Positions 11,688 through 23,384 of a DNA stretch of 64,000 nucleotides are shown one piece after another. A model generated the notes under the pieces. It saw only the letters and a list, made by a program, of their open reading frames with translations, was not told where the DNA came from and did no database searches. The DNA comes from Erigeron canadensis (Eukaryota > Streptophyta > Magnoliopsida > Asterales > Asteraceae): NCBI RefSeq assembly GCF_010389155.1, contig NC_057767.1:24935723-24999722 (forward strand), written 5' to 3'. Each line of letters begins with the position of its first letter. Position 1 is the stretch's first letter. Made by a program: the position numbers and the translations under genes.

Positions 11688-11752
11688 ATACGGCAGCCCA
11701 TGCTAGAAGAGGTGGTTAAGTACGTCAAGTTTCTGCAAGGACATATTCAGGT
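11688..11752 (+). pseudogene. bHLH helix-2 exon fragment in Helitron
   Basis: A short exon-like stretch after TGCTGTAG encoding QPMLEEVVKYVKFLQGHIQ and ending CAG|GTAAAA. The pattern MLEEVVKYVKFLQ is typical of the second helix of plant bHLH transcription factors. Only this exon is seen; it has no start and cannot act alone. The splice-site context suggests capture from genomic DNA, not cDNA. Confidence 0.5.
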
Positions 11753-12376
11753 AAAAATTGTCATTTCAGTTCAATATACTTTTTTGCAGGTATTGTAAAT
11801 TACATATAAATGGGTGGATATAGGTTATTTATCATCGAGTAAAATGGAATGAGTTGCTTAACTTATAGCTAAGAAAGGACAGATCGAAAGTTATATAAAA
11901 TCTAATTAAAATGCATAGAACCTCATGAGTAGTCGTTTAGAATTTGGATTTTAACTATAACTGTAAGTTTTTAGTAAACCTCTATTTGATACGTTTAAAA
12001 TGGATAAAGTAGTGTGTAGGTTATCCATACCCGCTTTGACTCAAACTAACACATTTGTTGTTTGGACACAAACCCATTTGGACATGTTACCACATCTCGT
12101 GACCTCAAAATTCAAACAATGTAGCAGATTAATCATGCGTAAGAATCTTAGTTGAGATGTGCAGTGAAGGAACTGAGGGGGAATCGAGACAAATGCACGT
12201 GCTTAGTTAAGTCCTAATTAAAAGAAGTTACCAATTCTTAATATGGTCCCACTGAACAAAGTATGCTCTTTATCTTGTGAAGCTTCCTTCATCCTTCATT
12301 GCTCTACGAGTTAATGAAACTTCAAATCTGTTATGTATTAACAAACGTTTGGTTACTATTGATTGCTTTTTTAGAT

Positions 12377-12755
12377 CAATATAAGACGCGAGTATGTGGA
12401 TGAGAAAATCAAGCAACTTGATGGGGAACTTGCCAGATATAAAGAACAAATCAAAGGAACCCGTCATGGCCCCCTAAAGAAGCTGTGAAAATTAAGGAGA
12501 TCAGATTCTCAAGTAGAATAGAATGTAGGCATGTAGCTCATGGAAATAAATTGAAGCGATTGGACTATGTTGTAGAGCATATATGAATTTGTGCAATCTC
12601 CAACTTTTTATTCATGCCTAGAACCTCCACCCATTTTCATGTACGAGGAACAACGGACATACTATACAACCAAATATTTTATTTAGATCAAGTTGCATTT
12701 GCTTCAAAGGCTATCAAAGATGTCCAACAAACGATATTTATCATAAGTTATAATG
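12377..12755 (+). pseudogene. VPS60/CHMP5-like ESCRT-III fragment in Helitron
   Basis: The stretch at 12377-12489 reads YVDEKIKQLDGELARYKEQI then KGTRHGPLKKL and a stop; 12655-12752 reads DILYNQIFYLDQVAFASKAI then KDVQQT. Both match the N-terminal helices of VPS60/CHMP5, an ESCRT-III protein of endosomal sorting, in the right order. The start, the middle and the C-terminus are missing or broken, so it is a captured pseudogene. Confidence 0.6.
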
Positions 12756-13239
12756 TTACCGGTAATTTTGGATTCTATAGATATGTTTGGATTTTTGTTA
12801 TATCTTTAATAATTTTATGTTTTATTTGAATTTATGAAGGTTCTATTTTCATCAATCAAGTCTTTATTAGTAAGGAGATTAAGAATTACGAGTTATCAAG
12901 TCAAAGCTATGTAATGGTACATGTCTTTAGATTACACGAATGGCACCTTGTGTAATAGAACATAAGATAATTGTTGGATAAAATGCAGGTAACATGACTT
13001 TTACAAGTTAGTTACCTTCTAAAACGAATCGTTGGATGGTTTTACTAATACAATTTCTATTTTAAGTTTTGAGTTACTAATATGTGGTAATGATTTCAGC
13101 GGGAGTAATTATTTATCACTTCCATAGATTAGCCGTAGAACATAAAGGTTCATATTTAGTTTTTTTATAGTCAAATAATAAAAGTTTTATTTATATTTTT
13201 CTAATCATGCCCGGGTAATTACTCGGGTTGATTAGCTAG

Positions 13240-13390
13240 TTTAATACATATATATCATAAGAAATATACATTATTTAACTTATACTTTTAAACACAAGTA
13301 TATATATTTAATACATATATATCATAAGATATATACATTATTTAACTTATACTTTTAAACACAAGTATATATATTTAATACATATATAAT
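13240..13390. repeat. Tandem ~60-bp AT-rich array, right part
   Basis: This continues the array at 9990-10171 after the Helitron insertion, with the same TTTAATACATATATATCATA unit. It lies inside intron 3 of the minus-strand transposon gene, just before the exon 3 donor. Confidence 0.8.
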
Positions 13391-14289
13391 TCATAACTAA
13401 CCTTCTCCTGGTGGACGTACTCAGAGTAAGACTTACGACCATGGGTCCCCGCAAGAACTTGCTTGCCCCTGTTCGTGCTGTTTGTCTCTGACTTCTTGAC
13501 CTTGTCCTCCCTCTGGTAATACCCCTACAAAGCTCTCCAGTCCTCCTGCGACATACCCTCTGGGGGAACAGCTTGTTCCAACTAGGCAATTGCATCCAGG
13601 CCCCCCTTTTGGAAAAGTGGGCTCTCTTGAACTGGCTCTTTCGGAGCCGATACTGATCTGAATAGTCCCTATCAACACACAGCCTGAATCCCCGCCTGAT
13701 AGGATCCTCGGGGTTAGGAATTTGAATAAAGTGGTCCAATTTGAACCGAGTCTGCAATTTATAAAAGTAAAAGTTAGCGAAATTAAAAATTGATACAAAC
13801 ATCAAAGAAGAAATTAAAAGTTAATAATATTTTACGTTTAAAGTCGGGATGATAAACTCCTTTCTTTCAGCAGGCACATGGTCCCAAGAGTCGTAGGTCT
13901 GAGGGATGTGGCGGACCAGTGTGCCAATGAGGCTCTTGTACATGCTGTAGTTTGGGCCGATCGCCTGCCACGTTTTTAAGTTGCTGGTGTCAAAGTCGAT
14001 CGATTTTTGGCGAACTCGGCCTCCAGATTTAAATTCTGACAGGGCCCCCTCCCCTTTCCCTTTCGTGGGGCTAGCAAAAATTAAAAACACAAGTTAGTAA
14101 AAAAATATTAAATTAAAATATGAATTATAAAGAACCAAATTCCTTACCGCCGTTGCCTTTGCAGCCCCATGTAATCTTCCACCATGGTCTACGTGGGTCT
14201 TCATTGCCACCATCACCGCCATGGTAAGTCGCCATCTATACTGCAAAATACAAATCATATTATACGTTTTTTGCAAAATACAAATCATA

Positions 14290-15470
14290 TAACAAAATTA
14301 TCACAAATTTTATTACTTTTATATATATCTTTTTAACTTTATAATAATTTTTAGAACTCCGTTTATACAATATATATTTACTTTATACTTTTAATTTTAA
14401 CTTTATAATAATTTTTAACACGTCTTAAGTAGTTTATTTAATCAAAATTTTTACATAATCTTGGTAATTTAGTTCTATAATATATTTTTAACTTTTTAAC
14501 TAAATTTTGTACACGTCATACTTTTTAACTTATTTTTTATATATAGTTTTATCTATATTTTTATTAAACTAATTTTTTATAAGTTTTAAATCGTTTTTTT
14601 TTAATAAATTTTTTTACATAATTTTGGGTATTTAGTTCAATACAATATATTTTTTTAACATAATCTTGGCTATTTATTTTAATCAATTTTTTAACAAATT
14701 TTAATCTACGTCATTTTTCATTTGTCAATATTCTAACCAAACACTAAAACACCTAACACTAATGACTAAAATATTCTAACAAATCAATATATTAACTTTT
14801 TAACTTAATTTTTTATACGTCATACTTTTTAACTTAATTTTTATAATTAGTTTTATCTATATTTTTGTTGAACTAATTTTTAATACGTCTTAAGTAGTTT
14901 ATTTAATCAAAATTTTTACATAATCTTGGTAACTTAGTTCTATAATATATTTTTAACTTTTAAACTAAATTTTGTACACGTCATACTTTTAACTTAATTT
15001 TTATATATAGTTTTATCTATATTTTTGTTAAACTAATTTTTTATAAGTTTTAAGTCGTTTTTTTAATCAATTTTTTTACATAATCTTGGGTATTTAGTTC
15101 AATACATATATTTTGATCATAATCTTGCCTATTTATTTTAATCAATTTTTAACAAATTTTAATCTACGTAATTTTGCATTTAACAATATATTCTAACCAA
15201 ACACTAAAACACCTAACACTAATGACTAAAATATTCTAACAAATCACTAACAAAACAAATTAGTGGCTCCTAACAAATCACTAAATTATCAACAAATCAA
15301 AACTAACTATACTAACAAACCTATTAAAATCCTATAAACAACTAATAATCCTAACAAAACTAACAAATTAACAAAATTAATATATATACAAAAACTATAC
15401 TAACATACCAATATAACCAATTAACTATCAAAAACACATATAATAAAAATCAAAAAGCATAAAATACATA
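14290..15470. repeat. AT-rich region with ~460-bp direct duplication
   Basis: A unit beginning near 14415 (ACGTCTTAAGTAGTTTATTT) is repeated from about 14880, and both copies end with ACACCTAACACTAATGACTA (about 14750 and 15210). Spacing is roughly 460 bp. No coding content was seen. It lies upstream of the minus-strand gene and may be its promoter side. Confidence 0.7.
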
Positions 15471-16060
15471 CCAGAATTTGAAATGGCCGGAAAATTTGGG
15501 GGAGGACGACCAGCCGGAATTTGGGGAAGGATAGCCGGATAATCAAACGGCGGACGGGAAATAACGGGGCTTTTAAAAGTCCAGATGTCGCTGCTAATAC
15601 TACTTCCCTGTAAGACAGACGGTGATGGGTGGCGGTGGACGGCGGTGGCGGCTGGCGGTACTAGCCGGTGGTGGCTGGCGGGGTGATGATCCCGAAACTT
15701 CGTGATACCCAGATTGTTATACCAAGGGGACTGGATTGTTAGTAGCCGGAGGTGTTTTGGTGGATAGATTTGGTAGAAATTCTTAAAGAAAATCGAATGA
15801 AAAGTGAAAGAAAATGATGGAATGGATGGGTGGATGAAAGAAAATGAAGGAATGGATGGGTGGATCGGTTTTATTTCGAAATTAAATCCAGGTTAACTTA
15901 TTGCAGCGAGGGTCGCTGCAATAAGTGTCATAAAGTCGGTCAACCATTTAAAGCGGTGTTAGTGGAATGCTGACGTGGCAGAGGTTTTTGCAGCGACCCT
16001 CGCTGCAATATGTGGGTGGTCAAAATACTAAAAATCTTGGTCGCGATACGGGGCGCGAAA
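15471..16060. other. GC-richer segment with paired palindromes (TIR-transposon end-like)
   Basis: After a G-rich stretch (15480-15690) two near-identical palindromes occur: TTGCAGCGAGGGTCGCTGCAA at 15901-15921 and its variant with CCC in the centre at 15989-16009. Such repeated stem-forming motifs are typical of the sub-terminal regions of CACTA-type transposons. Tekay-like copy 2 begins immediately to the right, so the terminal inverted repeat itself may have been cut off. Confidence 0.45.
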
Positions 16061-16062
16061 AA

Positions 16063-19000
16063 TAATCAACACATGTTACAAATAAATACAAACTTACTCT
16101 TACAAAATATATATACCTACATCTAATATACTTACACCGTATATACACAACTTTAAATAATAAGAAAAAAGGATCAAAAGCACTCCATTTCTCCCCATGG
16201 CCGTCCCCCCCCCCCCCTACCCCCTATACACTCACACACTCTTCCTTTTCAAAATTTGCATGCAATATTAGTCTTGAAACTCACAAACAAAATACTCTTC
16301 ACATTTTACAAACACTAATTTTTATTTTCTCTAGGAAAAACTCTTCTCCCTTTCTTTTCTTCTTATTTTTGGCCAAGAACAAGGCAAAAATCCAACTTAA
16401 AGTTATACTAATAATAAGGGTTAGATTAGATTAAGTAAGAATTATATTAAGCTAAGGATTTAAGGTTGTTTTAAGGATAGAATAAGGGTTATTTGGAGCC
16501 AAAGGGGTCACGAAAATCAGCATCTTTTCATCTCCAAAAGTGTTATTCTAAGGGTATATATCTTCATCCTTTTTACTAGATTAATCTTGTTCTTGTTGAA
16601 TATTAAAAGGTTTCATCAAAAGTTCATGTTTTCTTTTAAATATACACTTGATGAGGGCAAAGTTGATAAGATCTTTCTTTCCATGCTCATGCATGTTGAA
16701 TCTATGAAGAAAGATCCAAGGATTTAACTAGTTTAAGACCCAAAAGTGTAGTTATAGATTATATAGCTTTTAAAGTAGTTTTCCCTTTGAAAGATGGTCA
16801 TGTTTTTATATATTTTGAAGTTCTATTTTCTGGAAAAATTATGAAAAAGTAGACTTTTGTTGCTGTATTGTTGGATCTATAAAAGCTTGCATCAAAAGTG
16901 TTGTTATGTGTTATTAGTTTGTAAAGTAACTTTTGCATGAAAAGATGATTAATTTTTATGTAATCTTCAAAAAGTGTTCTTCAAGGGTATATATCTTCAT
17001 CTCTTTACTAGATTAATCTTGTTCTTGTTCATATTAAAAAGGTTTTATCAAAAGTTCATGTTTTCTTCATGTTTTCTTTTGAATATACACTTGATGAGGG
17101 CAAAGTTGATAGGATCTTTCTTTCCATGCTCATGCATGTTGATTCCATGAAGAAAGATCCAAGGATTTAACTAGTTTAAGACCCAAAAGTGTAGATATTG
17201 ATTATATAGCTTTTAAAATGATTTTTCCTTTGAAAGATGGTCATATTTATATATATTTTGAAGTTATAGTTTTCTAGAAATTTCATAAAAATATGGACTT
17301 TGATGTTGTGTTGTTAGATCTATAAAAGTTAGCATGAAAAGTGTTGAGATATGTTGATAGTTGTAAGATAATCTTTTTGCATGAAATGATGGACATGTTT
17401 TATATAATTTTTATGTTCATATATTTGGAAATTTTCTGGAATTTTTCATAAAAGTGTGTTTTTATGTTGATGGATTATAGATGGATAAAGATTTATTGTT
17501 AAAAAGTTGAGATAATTGCATGTTTGTTAGATTTAAGAAGGTTGGATCTTTTGTTGAATCATGAGATGAGGCTAGGCTTGTTCTAAGTGAAAAATATGTT
17601 AAACTTGATGCTATTAATCTGGAAAATTTGACAACATACCAAGGATATAAAGGTTAGATCAAAACATGTTAAAATAAGCTAGAAATCACAAACCAAAAGC
17701 TTGCAAAAATGCATTTTGAGCACACACATGCACCATAATCTTTTGAGCATGAAAGTATAATAAACCTACTGGGAACATTGTATTTCAAAAGTATAAAAGT
17801 CAAGTCATACGACTCATGGCAATAACAAGCTCAAAAATCACCTTTTCGGGTTAATTAATCACTAACCGAAAGCACAAATTTGCACATATCACACCACCAC
17901 CACTACCACGACTTGGACTATCAAAATATGATGAACTTTCTGGAAATGTTGAAGCAAGGACAAAAATCCAATTGGAAGTACTTAAATCGCTTGAAAAATG
18001 AGGCTTAAAACACGTTTTCGGTAAACGATTTTTGACCATAAAGTCCTCAATTTAAGCTATACACAAGAGAGGTTGAATTGATATAAATTTATCTTGATAA
18101 AAGTTGCCTAAAAGGCCTGGGATTTTTGTACAAAAGCTTTTGTGGTGATTTGTGAGTATTTCTATGATTTAATGGATTAAAATGGTAATTAAAATATATA
18201 TAAATTAATATATAAATTGTATAAACCATGAACTTGATTAAATTTATATAACCAATAGTAAAAATAACTAAAACCTACTGGGAAAAAATAATTACATGTG
18301 AAGGATCAAGTTCCATACCTTTTAAAGATAAATAATCTAGTAAAACTCACTAATTAATCACTATTATAAAATAAATAAAAATAATGCATTAATAAGTGTA
18401 TAAATCATAATATTATAAATCAAAAGGCTGAAAAATCAGTAAATAATCCAAGTATAATTATCCATGAATTTTAAAGACAATTTAAGAACTTAAAAATAAT
18501 TATAAGGAATTATTTAATTAATAAATCAATAAAATAAATTTATAATTAATTAAATAATATTAAATTGAATAAATTAAATATAAACCAGAAATATTCATCA
18601 ACATTCATATTATAAGATTACAAATGTCAAACATTATTATAAAACAAAGTATGCAATGGAAATTATATAAAACACAGCCGAACTACCGAAATTTTAATAA
18701 ACGTACAAAATCGTATAAATGACCATCACTACCAAATATCTTCCAACCAAATGATGCGAACAATATAAGGCACTTGAATTCCATAAATAAACAACAATCA
18801 AAGATGGGCAAGTCTACTAGCGTACATCTCATGATCTAGTTTACTAGTTCATGCATCACACTTACGTTGTGTATATTTTAAATACCATGGTCATAGCCCC
18901 CTTTCAAACTATTTTATGTGTTTAACTATCGGGGTGAAAAGCATGATATATAAATTAAATTGCTTATATATATATATGAAATGATTCTTGATATAATGAT

Positions 19001-19863
19001 TATGAAATGAAATTGTTTCGTATGTTCAATGTGATAAATGTTTTATGATGAGCTTGAGTTCTGTCAACCCGTTTTCTTTCGGTACACTACTATTTAGTCC
19101 GAAAGTGGAGACATGTAGTTAGAGAGTTGCGCAACTAGGTTTCGTCCACCCACCCATAAGTGTAACGGTGGAAGGTTGGTTGCCTTTGTGACGACCTTCG
19201 CTTCCAGTCTGACCATAGTGGTGCTCTAGCTACCTTAAATTTAAATTGGTCGTCTCCATGGCACGACCCTATTATTATTAATACGGCACTTGATTGACAG
19301 CTTGTGCTATGAAATGAATTATATATATATTGTTGGACTTGATAAAATGGTAGTAGTAGTGACTCAAGCATTTACTCATCAAAGTTTACTTGAATTATGC
19401 CCATGTGGCTAAATGATATTGATATTATTATGTTGGATGTTATAAGTTGAACATACGCTTTGGAAATGATTATTTGAAAGAATACTTGGAAGTTTTATGA
19501 CTCATTATTCTTGAATATGGTTGGTATATGTATTTATTTGTGTTGTTAATTAAAACCTATGAACTTACTCAACTCTCGTAGTTGACACTTTTCCTTCATG
19601 CTTTTCAGGTTTAGGGCAGTAAGTTAGCTTCATGGACCGCCTCTTTGATGTTATGTGTTTGTTGTATGGTTGGACAAGTAATGCAAACATTTGATCTTTT
19701 GATTATGAATTTGGTTATGTAATGGATTTAAACATCATCTTGAACTTGTAATCTTTTGGGTTTAAATGTCATTTGGAAACTTGTGTTGATGTTTTATGTT
19801 TAAATCTTTTGTACCATGTCGTTCTGTGGTATCTCGTGTTTCCACCTTAGTCGGGGTGTTACA
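16063..19863 (+). repeat. Tekay-like Ty3/gypsy 5' LTR, copy 2
   Basis: This aligns with copy 1 (361-3418) and ends GTGTTACA at 19863 before the primer site. It includes a tandem duplication of about 434 bp (units from ~16535 and ~16968) that copy 1 lacks. Its left edge is where similarity to copy 1 begins; no clean TG start is visible. Confidence 0.75.
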
Positions 19864-19869
19864 GAAAAA

Positions 19870-19883
19870 TGGTATCAAGAGCC
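19870..19883 (+). promoter_or_regulatory. Primer-binding site, copy 2
   Basis: TGGTATCAAGAGCC is identical to the site in copy 1 and lies six bases after the LTR end. Confidence 0.8.
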
Positions 19884-20525
19884 AAGGTTATAGAGAATTT
19901 TTGCTATAACCTACGTATTTTCAAAACGAGTCGAATATTTCTTAAACAATTGAGTCGATCATAAAGTATTCTTGTTTTACTTATGCATAGCCCGATTAAC
20001 TATGCCTAATAAAATATTTAATATGGAATGATCGAAATTGTTGTCTAAGGAATATTCAAAATGGGTCTTTTGAAAATGAAGCTTTAAAATGATTCTTGGT
20101 GCAAGAGATACATAACAAAATCCGATGTTTGCATTACTTATTAGAACCCTTAGTTAATACCCCCATTTGGCTAGTATTCCTTTGTCTATTTAGATATAAT
20201 ACACAAGAGCTATGCACAAGTCGAATTCTAGTCATTTCGTTGATTCTAAATGGTCGTGTGAGTCATGAGTGTCAAGTTGGTCGTTGGTAGTCTTGCTAAT
20301 TATTGTTGGGTACGTCGGTGGTGGATAGTCATGATGTTGTTGGTCGTCAAGCTTGTGAGTCGTTGGTCGAATTGGTTGGTTGTCGTCGAATGATTAAGGT
20401 CGTCTCGTGGTCCGTCAAGTCGTCTTGTTGTCTGCAAATGGTCACATGGGTCGTCAATGGTCAAGTCGGTCGTAAATGGTCGTCTAAGCGTCAAGTGGAG
20501 TCGTCATCTTATGCTTTATGTGACT

Positions 20526-21220
20526 TGTGTAGGAATATCAAGTCGCAAAGGAGTGGAGCCTCAAGAACCTCCAGTCAAGTAAGAGACATTTATGCATTTG
20601 TGGACATGGTCGGGGAGAGGCAACAAAGACAAGAAGACGAAGAAACGAAGCCCACGATGGACTCCCAACAACCCCCACAACGAGAGGAGGAGGAGTCCGA
20701 GCCCATGGAAGACCCATCAAATGGTGGTGATGCTAGGAGCGTTGCTTCTAGCCAACCGGAACGTCACTCGCCTACTCCACCACGGCCACCACCAGCCCCT
20801 GGAGCTCCCACACCGCCGAGACAAAATGCGGCTATGAATGTAAGTGATGGACGCTTCCCAACTCATAACCCATACATCCATCCACGCCTTCCTCGCAACC
20901 ATCCTTACCATCTCAGCCCAATACAAGGAGAGATTCCCCACCATCCCGTTTATGGAGTACCCCCTCCACTTTCCATGGGTATGACTTGGGAGGAAAGGGA
21001 ACGGGTGTGGGACATAGCCGGAGGACTAAGGGATGCTCGAGTGAGGGTCCGACATCAAGAAGTCGTGATGAAAAAAGCCTTGGGAGTAATGAGGCGAATA
21101 GGAGATGATACGGGAATGGCAATAGATGGAGTGCGCCGGATTTATGAGGTGATATTCATAATGGGATGTGTACTTGCAGCGGTGTGCTCCATTGTGGTAA
21201 TTCTTGTGCTTAGGAAATGA
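20526..21220 (+). CDS. Leader ORF with membrane anchor, copy 2 (start codon changed)
   Basis: This is the homologue of the ORF at 3944-4579. The frame is open further upstream (from 20303), but the position matching the copy 1 ATG reads AAG, so its natural start seems lost. The core is conserved with copy 1: GRFPTHNPYIHPRLP, the block WEERERVWDIAGGLRDARVR, then the hydrophobic tail VIFIMGCVLAAVCSIVVILV and LRK. It has a longer Pro-rich insert (PPRPPPAPGAPTPP). Most changes from copy 1 leave the frame open, which hints that the protein was kept by selection while the element was active. Confidence 0.55.
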
Positions 21221-22773
21221 CCCTAAGGAAGTTTTATTCATGAACTTATTCGATAGACAAATGTTTGTACTTTGTTATGATTTTCTTGAACTTGTTTGTG
21301 GTTGTGTGACTATGATCACATGGTGGTTGGCATATGGCAATCGTTGTGGATACAACCATCTTGGTGAGTGTAGGCATTGCACAACTTGTAACCGATTGGG
21401 ACACCTTTCTGCCACTTGCCGCAATGGAGCAAGAGTTGGAGGAAACTCGGGAGTATCTCATGAATGTGGAGGTGCAGATCATTGGAGGAACGCATGTCCT
21501 AGGCTGGGAAGAGCTCAAGGTAACCGAGGAAATGGAAATGAAACCCGTGGCAACTATAGGAATGTAGGCAACCGTGGGAATCAAGCAAATCAAGGAAACA
21601 ATAGGAACCAAGTGGATCAAGGGAATGGTGGAAACAGAGCAAACAATGGGAATCAAGGGAACAATGCAAACCGGAACCATGGAAATCAAGGAGGTCAAGC
21701 TCGAGGAAGGGTGTACGCAATGGGCGCGAATGAGGCAAGGGATGACCCTAATGTCATCGTAGGTACGTTTCCATTAAATAATGTTTATGCCTTTATGTTG
21801 TTTGATTCTGGAGCCGAAAGAAGTTTTATTTCTTTTGAATGTAAGGAAATGATTAATAAGAAACCTAGTGAGCTTGATGAAACCTACTATGTTGAATATG
21901 CTAATGGAAACGAGTATAGAACTAAGGAAATTATTTCTGATTGTAAGTTAACTTTAGACGAGAAAGATTATAGTATAGACTTGATTCCCATTGAGATAGG
22001 AAGTTTTGATGTGATAGTAGGAATGGATTGGTTGTCAAAAATGCGTGCTGAAATACTTTGCCATGAAAAGGTCATTAGGATTCCCTTAGAAAATGATGAA
22101 GTGCTTATAGTACAAGGCCATAAGGCGGGAGTCCAACCAAAGATAGTGTCATCTATGAAGGTAAGGAAATATTTATGTAAAGAATACCACATAAACTTGG
22201 CACAAGTGGTGGATAAGCAAGTAACAAGTAAGGACCCTCACAAGGTAATGGTGGTTAAGGACTTTCTAGATGTGTTCCCTGACAAACTACCTGGATTTCC
22301 ACCCACGAGGCAGGTGGAGTTTACGATCGATTTAGTTCCCGGGGCAACCCCCTAAAGCACCGTATAGGTTAGCGCCATCCGAAATGCGAGAACTCTCTGA
22401 GCAATTGCAAGAATTTCTTAATAAGGGTTTAATCCAACCTAGTTCTTCGCCTTAGGGTGATCCAATTCTTTTTGTCAAGAAGAGGATGAATCTTTGAGAA
22501 TGTACATAGATTATAGGGAGTTGAATAAATTGACGATCAAGAATAGATACCTGCTGCCACGAATAGACGATTTGTTCGATCAACTTCAAGGAGTGTCGCA
22601 TTTCTCAAAAATCGATCTTAGATCCGGTTATCATCAATTGAGGGTACGAGAAGAAGATGTACCTAAAACGGATTTTAGAACTCACTATGGGCATTACGAG
22701 TTTCTGGTGATGCCATTTGGTCTCACAAATGTGCCTGCCGTTTTCATGGATTTAATGAATCGAATTTGTAGGC
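21204..22773 (+). pseudogene. Tekay-like gag C-terminus, protease and partial RT
   Basis: A frame at 21204-22355 holds zinc-knuckle-like motifs (CRHCTTCNRLGHLSATC; second knuckle HECGGADHWRNACPRL with its first Cys lost), an Asn/Gly-rich spacer, then a retroviral-type aspartic protease (LFDSGAERSFIS) and the block DVIVGMDWLSKMRAEI. RT follows in pieces: a frameshift at a C run near 22350, a stop at about 22454 in place of Trp, another frameshift near 22490, then [35 protein letters not shown] and [18 protein letters not shown]. The sequence stops at 22773 where a Tat LTR begins, before the YxDD motif. The capsid region is missing: leader sequence joins zinc-knuckle sequence near 21341. Confidence 0.85.
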
Positions 22774-23351
22774 TGTTTGAGCATGAAAAGTGGAGCTTAA
22801 TCAAAAAGTGGGTTTAACCATGAAAATCATCAAGATCTCCTACTAAGTAGTGCAAACCTAATAAGTTCTTGGCGACTCTAAGGTGTATGATGATTTTTGC
22901 ATAGAGATGTATCGATCTATGTAGGATATAAAATGTAGTATGATGATTATATAATGATTGATTGATGATCAAAATATATGAATATTCTTCTGATGGTTGA
23001 ATGTACTGCTGCTACAGAGAATATTGTATTAAATGTATGTGTAATAAATTGATTGTGAAAGGAATGAATAGAATGTTTCTGACAACCAATGACAAGGCTA
23101 TTTATAGGCTGTCAGATTAGGGTATTAGTACACTGGGCTTTAACGATTATGGGCCTGGCCCAAATCCCAATGTACGAGGAACATTCTAGAATTATCGTTT
23201 CAGTATTTACACACATGTATATTTGGAAACATGTAAGTATGTAAGTACTTGCATAAATATGCTTTGAAGCTTGGACGCGTGTAAGGAGAACAAGGCTAAA
23301 TACTTACTTTCCCAACCTTGGCTTCTTGCCCCTCTCTCTCATAAGCCTCGA

Positions 23352-23384
<33 letters not shown>

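Larger units (their letters stand above)
10172..13239 (+). mobile_element. Complete 3.07-kb Helitron carrying gene fragments
   Basis: The element starts TCTTTCTATTTG at 10172 directly after an A, and ends with a hairpin (CCCGGGTAAT/ATTACTCGGG, one G.T pair, 13210-13227), eight bases, then CTAG (13236-13239) followed by T. Insertion between A and T, a 5' TC, a 3' hairpin and CTRR are the Helitron hallmarks. Both flanks are the same tandem array, so the original site is clear. There are no inverted repeats and no target duplication, as expected. No RepHel helicase was seen; the body holds fragments resembling three unrelated genes (RPA70, bHLH, VPS60), so it is a non-autonomous, gene-capturing copy. 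Confidence 0.85.
9444..14235 (-). pseudogene. Five-exon transposon gene (Ptta/En/Spm Transposase_24-like), frameshifted
   Basis: Read on the minus strand with consensus splice sites: exons 14235-14148 (starts MATYHGGDGGNEDPRRPWWK), 14070-13836, 13751-13402, 9965-9864 and 9794-9444. Exon 2 contains SLIGTLVRHIPQTYDSWDHV and exon 3 contains LDHFIQIPNPEDPIRRGF, then (after a frameshift in a G run near 13610 and an in-frame stop) the pattern EGMSQEDWRAL.GYYQREDK followed by a Lys/Asn/Arg-rich stretch. This resembles the plant Ptta/En/Spm-type accessory transposase family (Transposase_24). Exon 4 is Lys-rich (HKKKKDKKW) and exon 5 begins with a coiled, Lys/Glu-rich segment. It is tail-to-tail with the MULE gene. 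Intron 3 is interrupted by a Helitron at 10172-13239. Which transposon it belongs to is uncertain. Confidence 0.6.

Noticed and set aside
9990..13390. The split ~60-bp array as a CRISPR-like array
   Set aside because: Units are contiguous without unique spacers, AT-rich, and lie in a plant intron; it is a tandem repeat cut by a Helitron.
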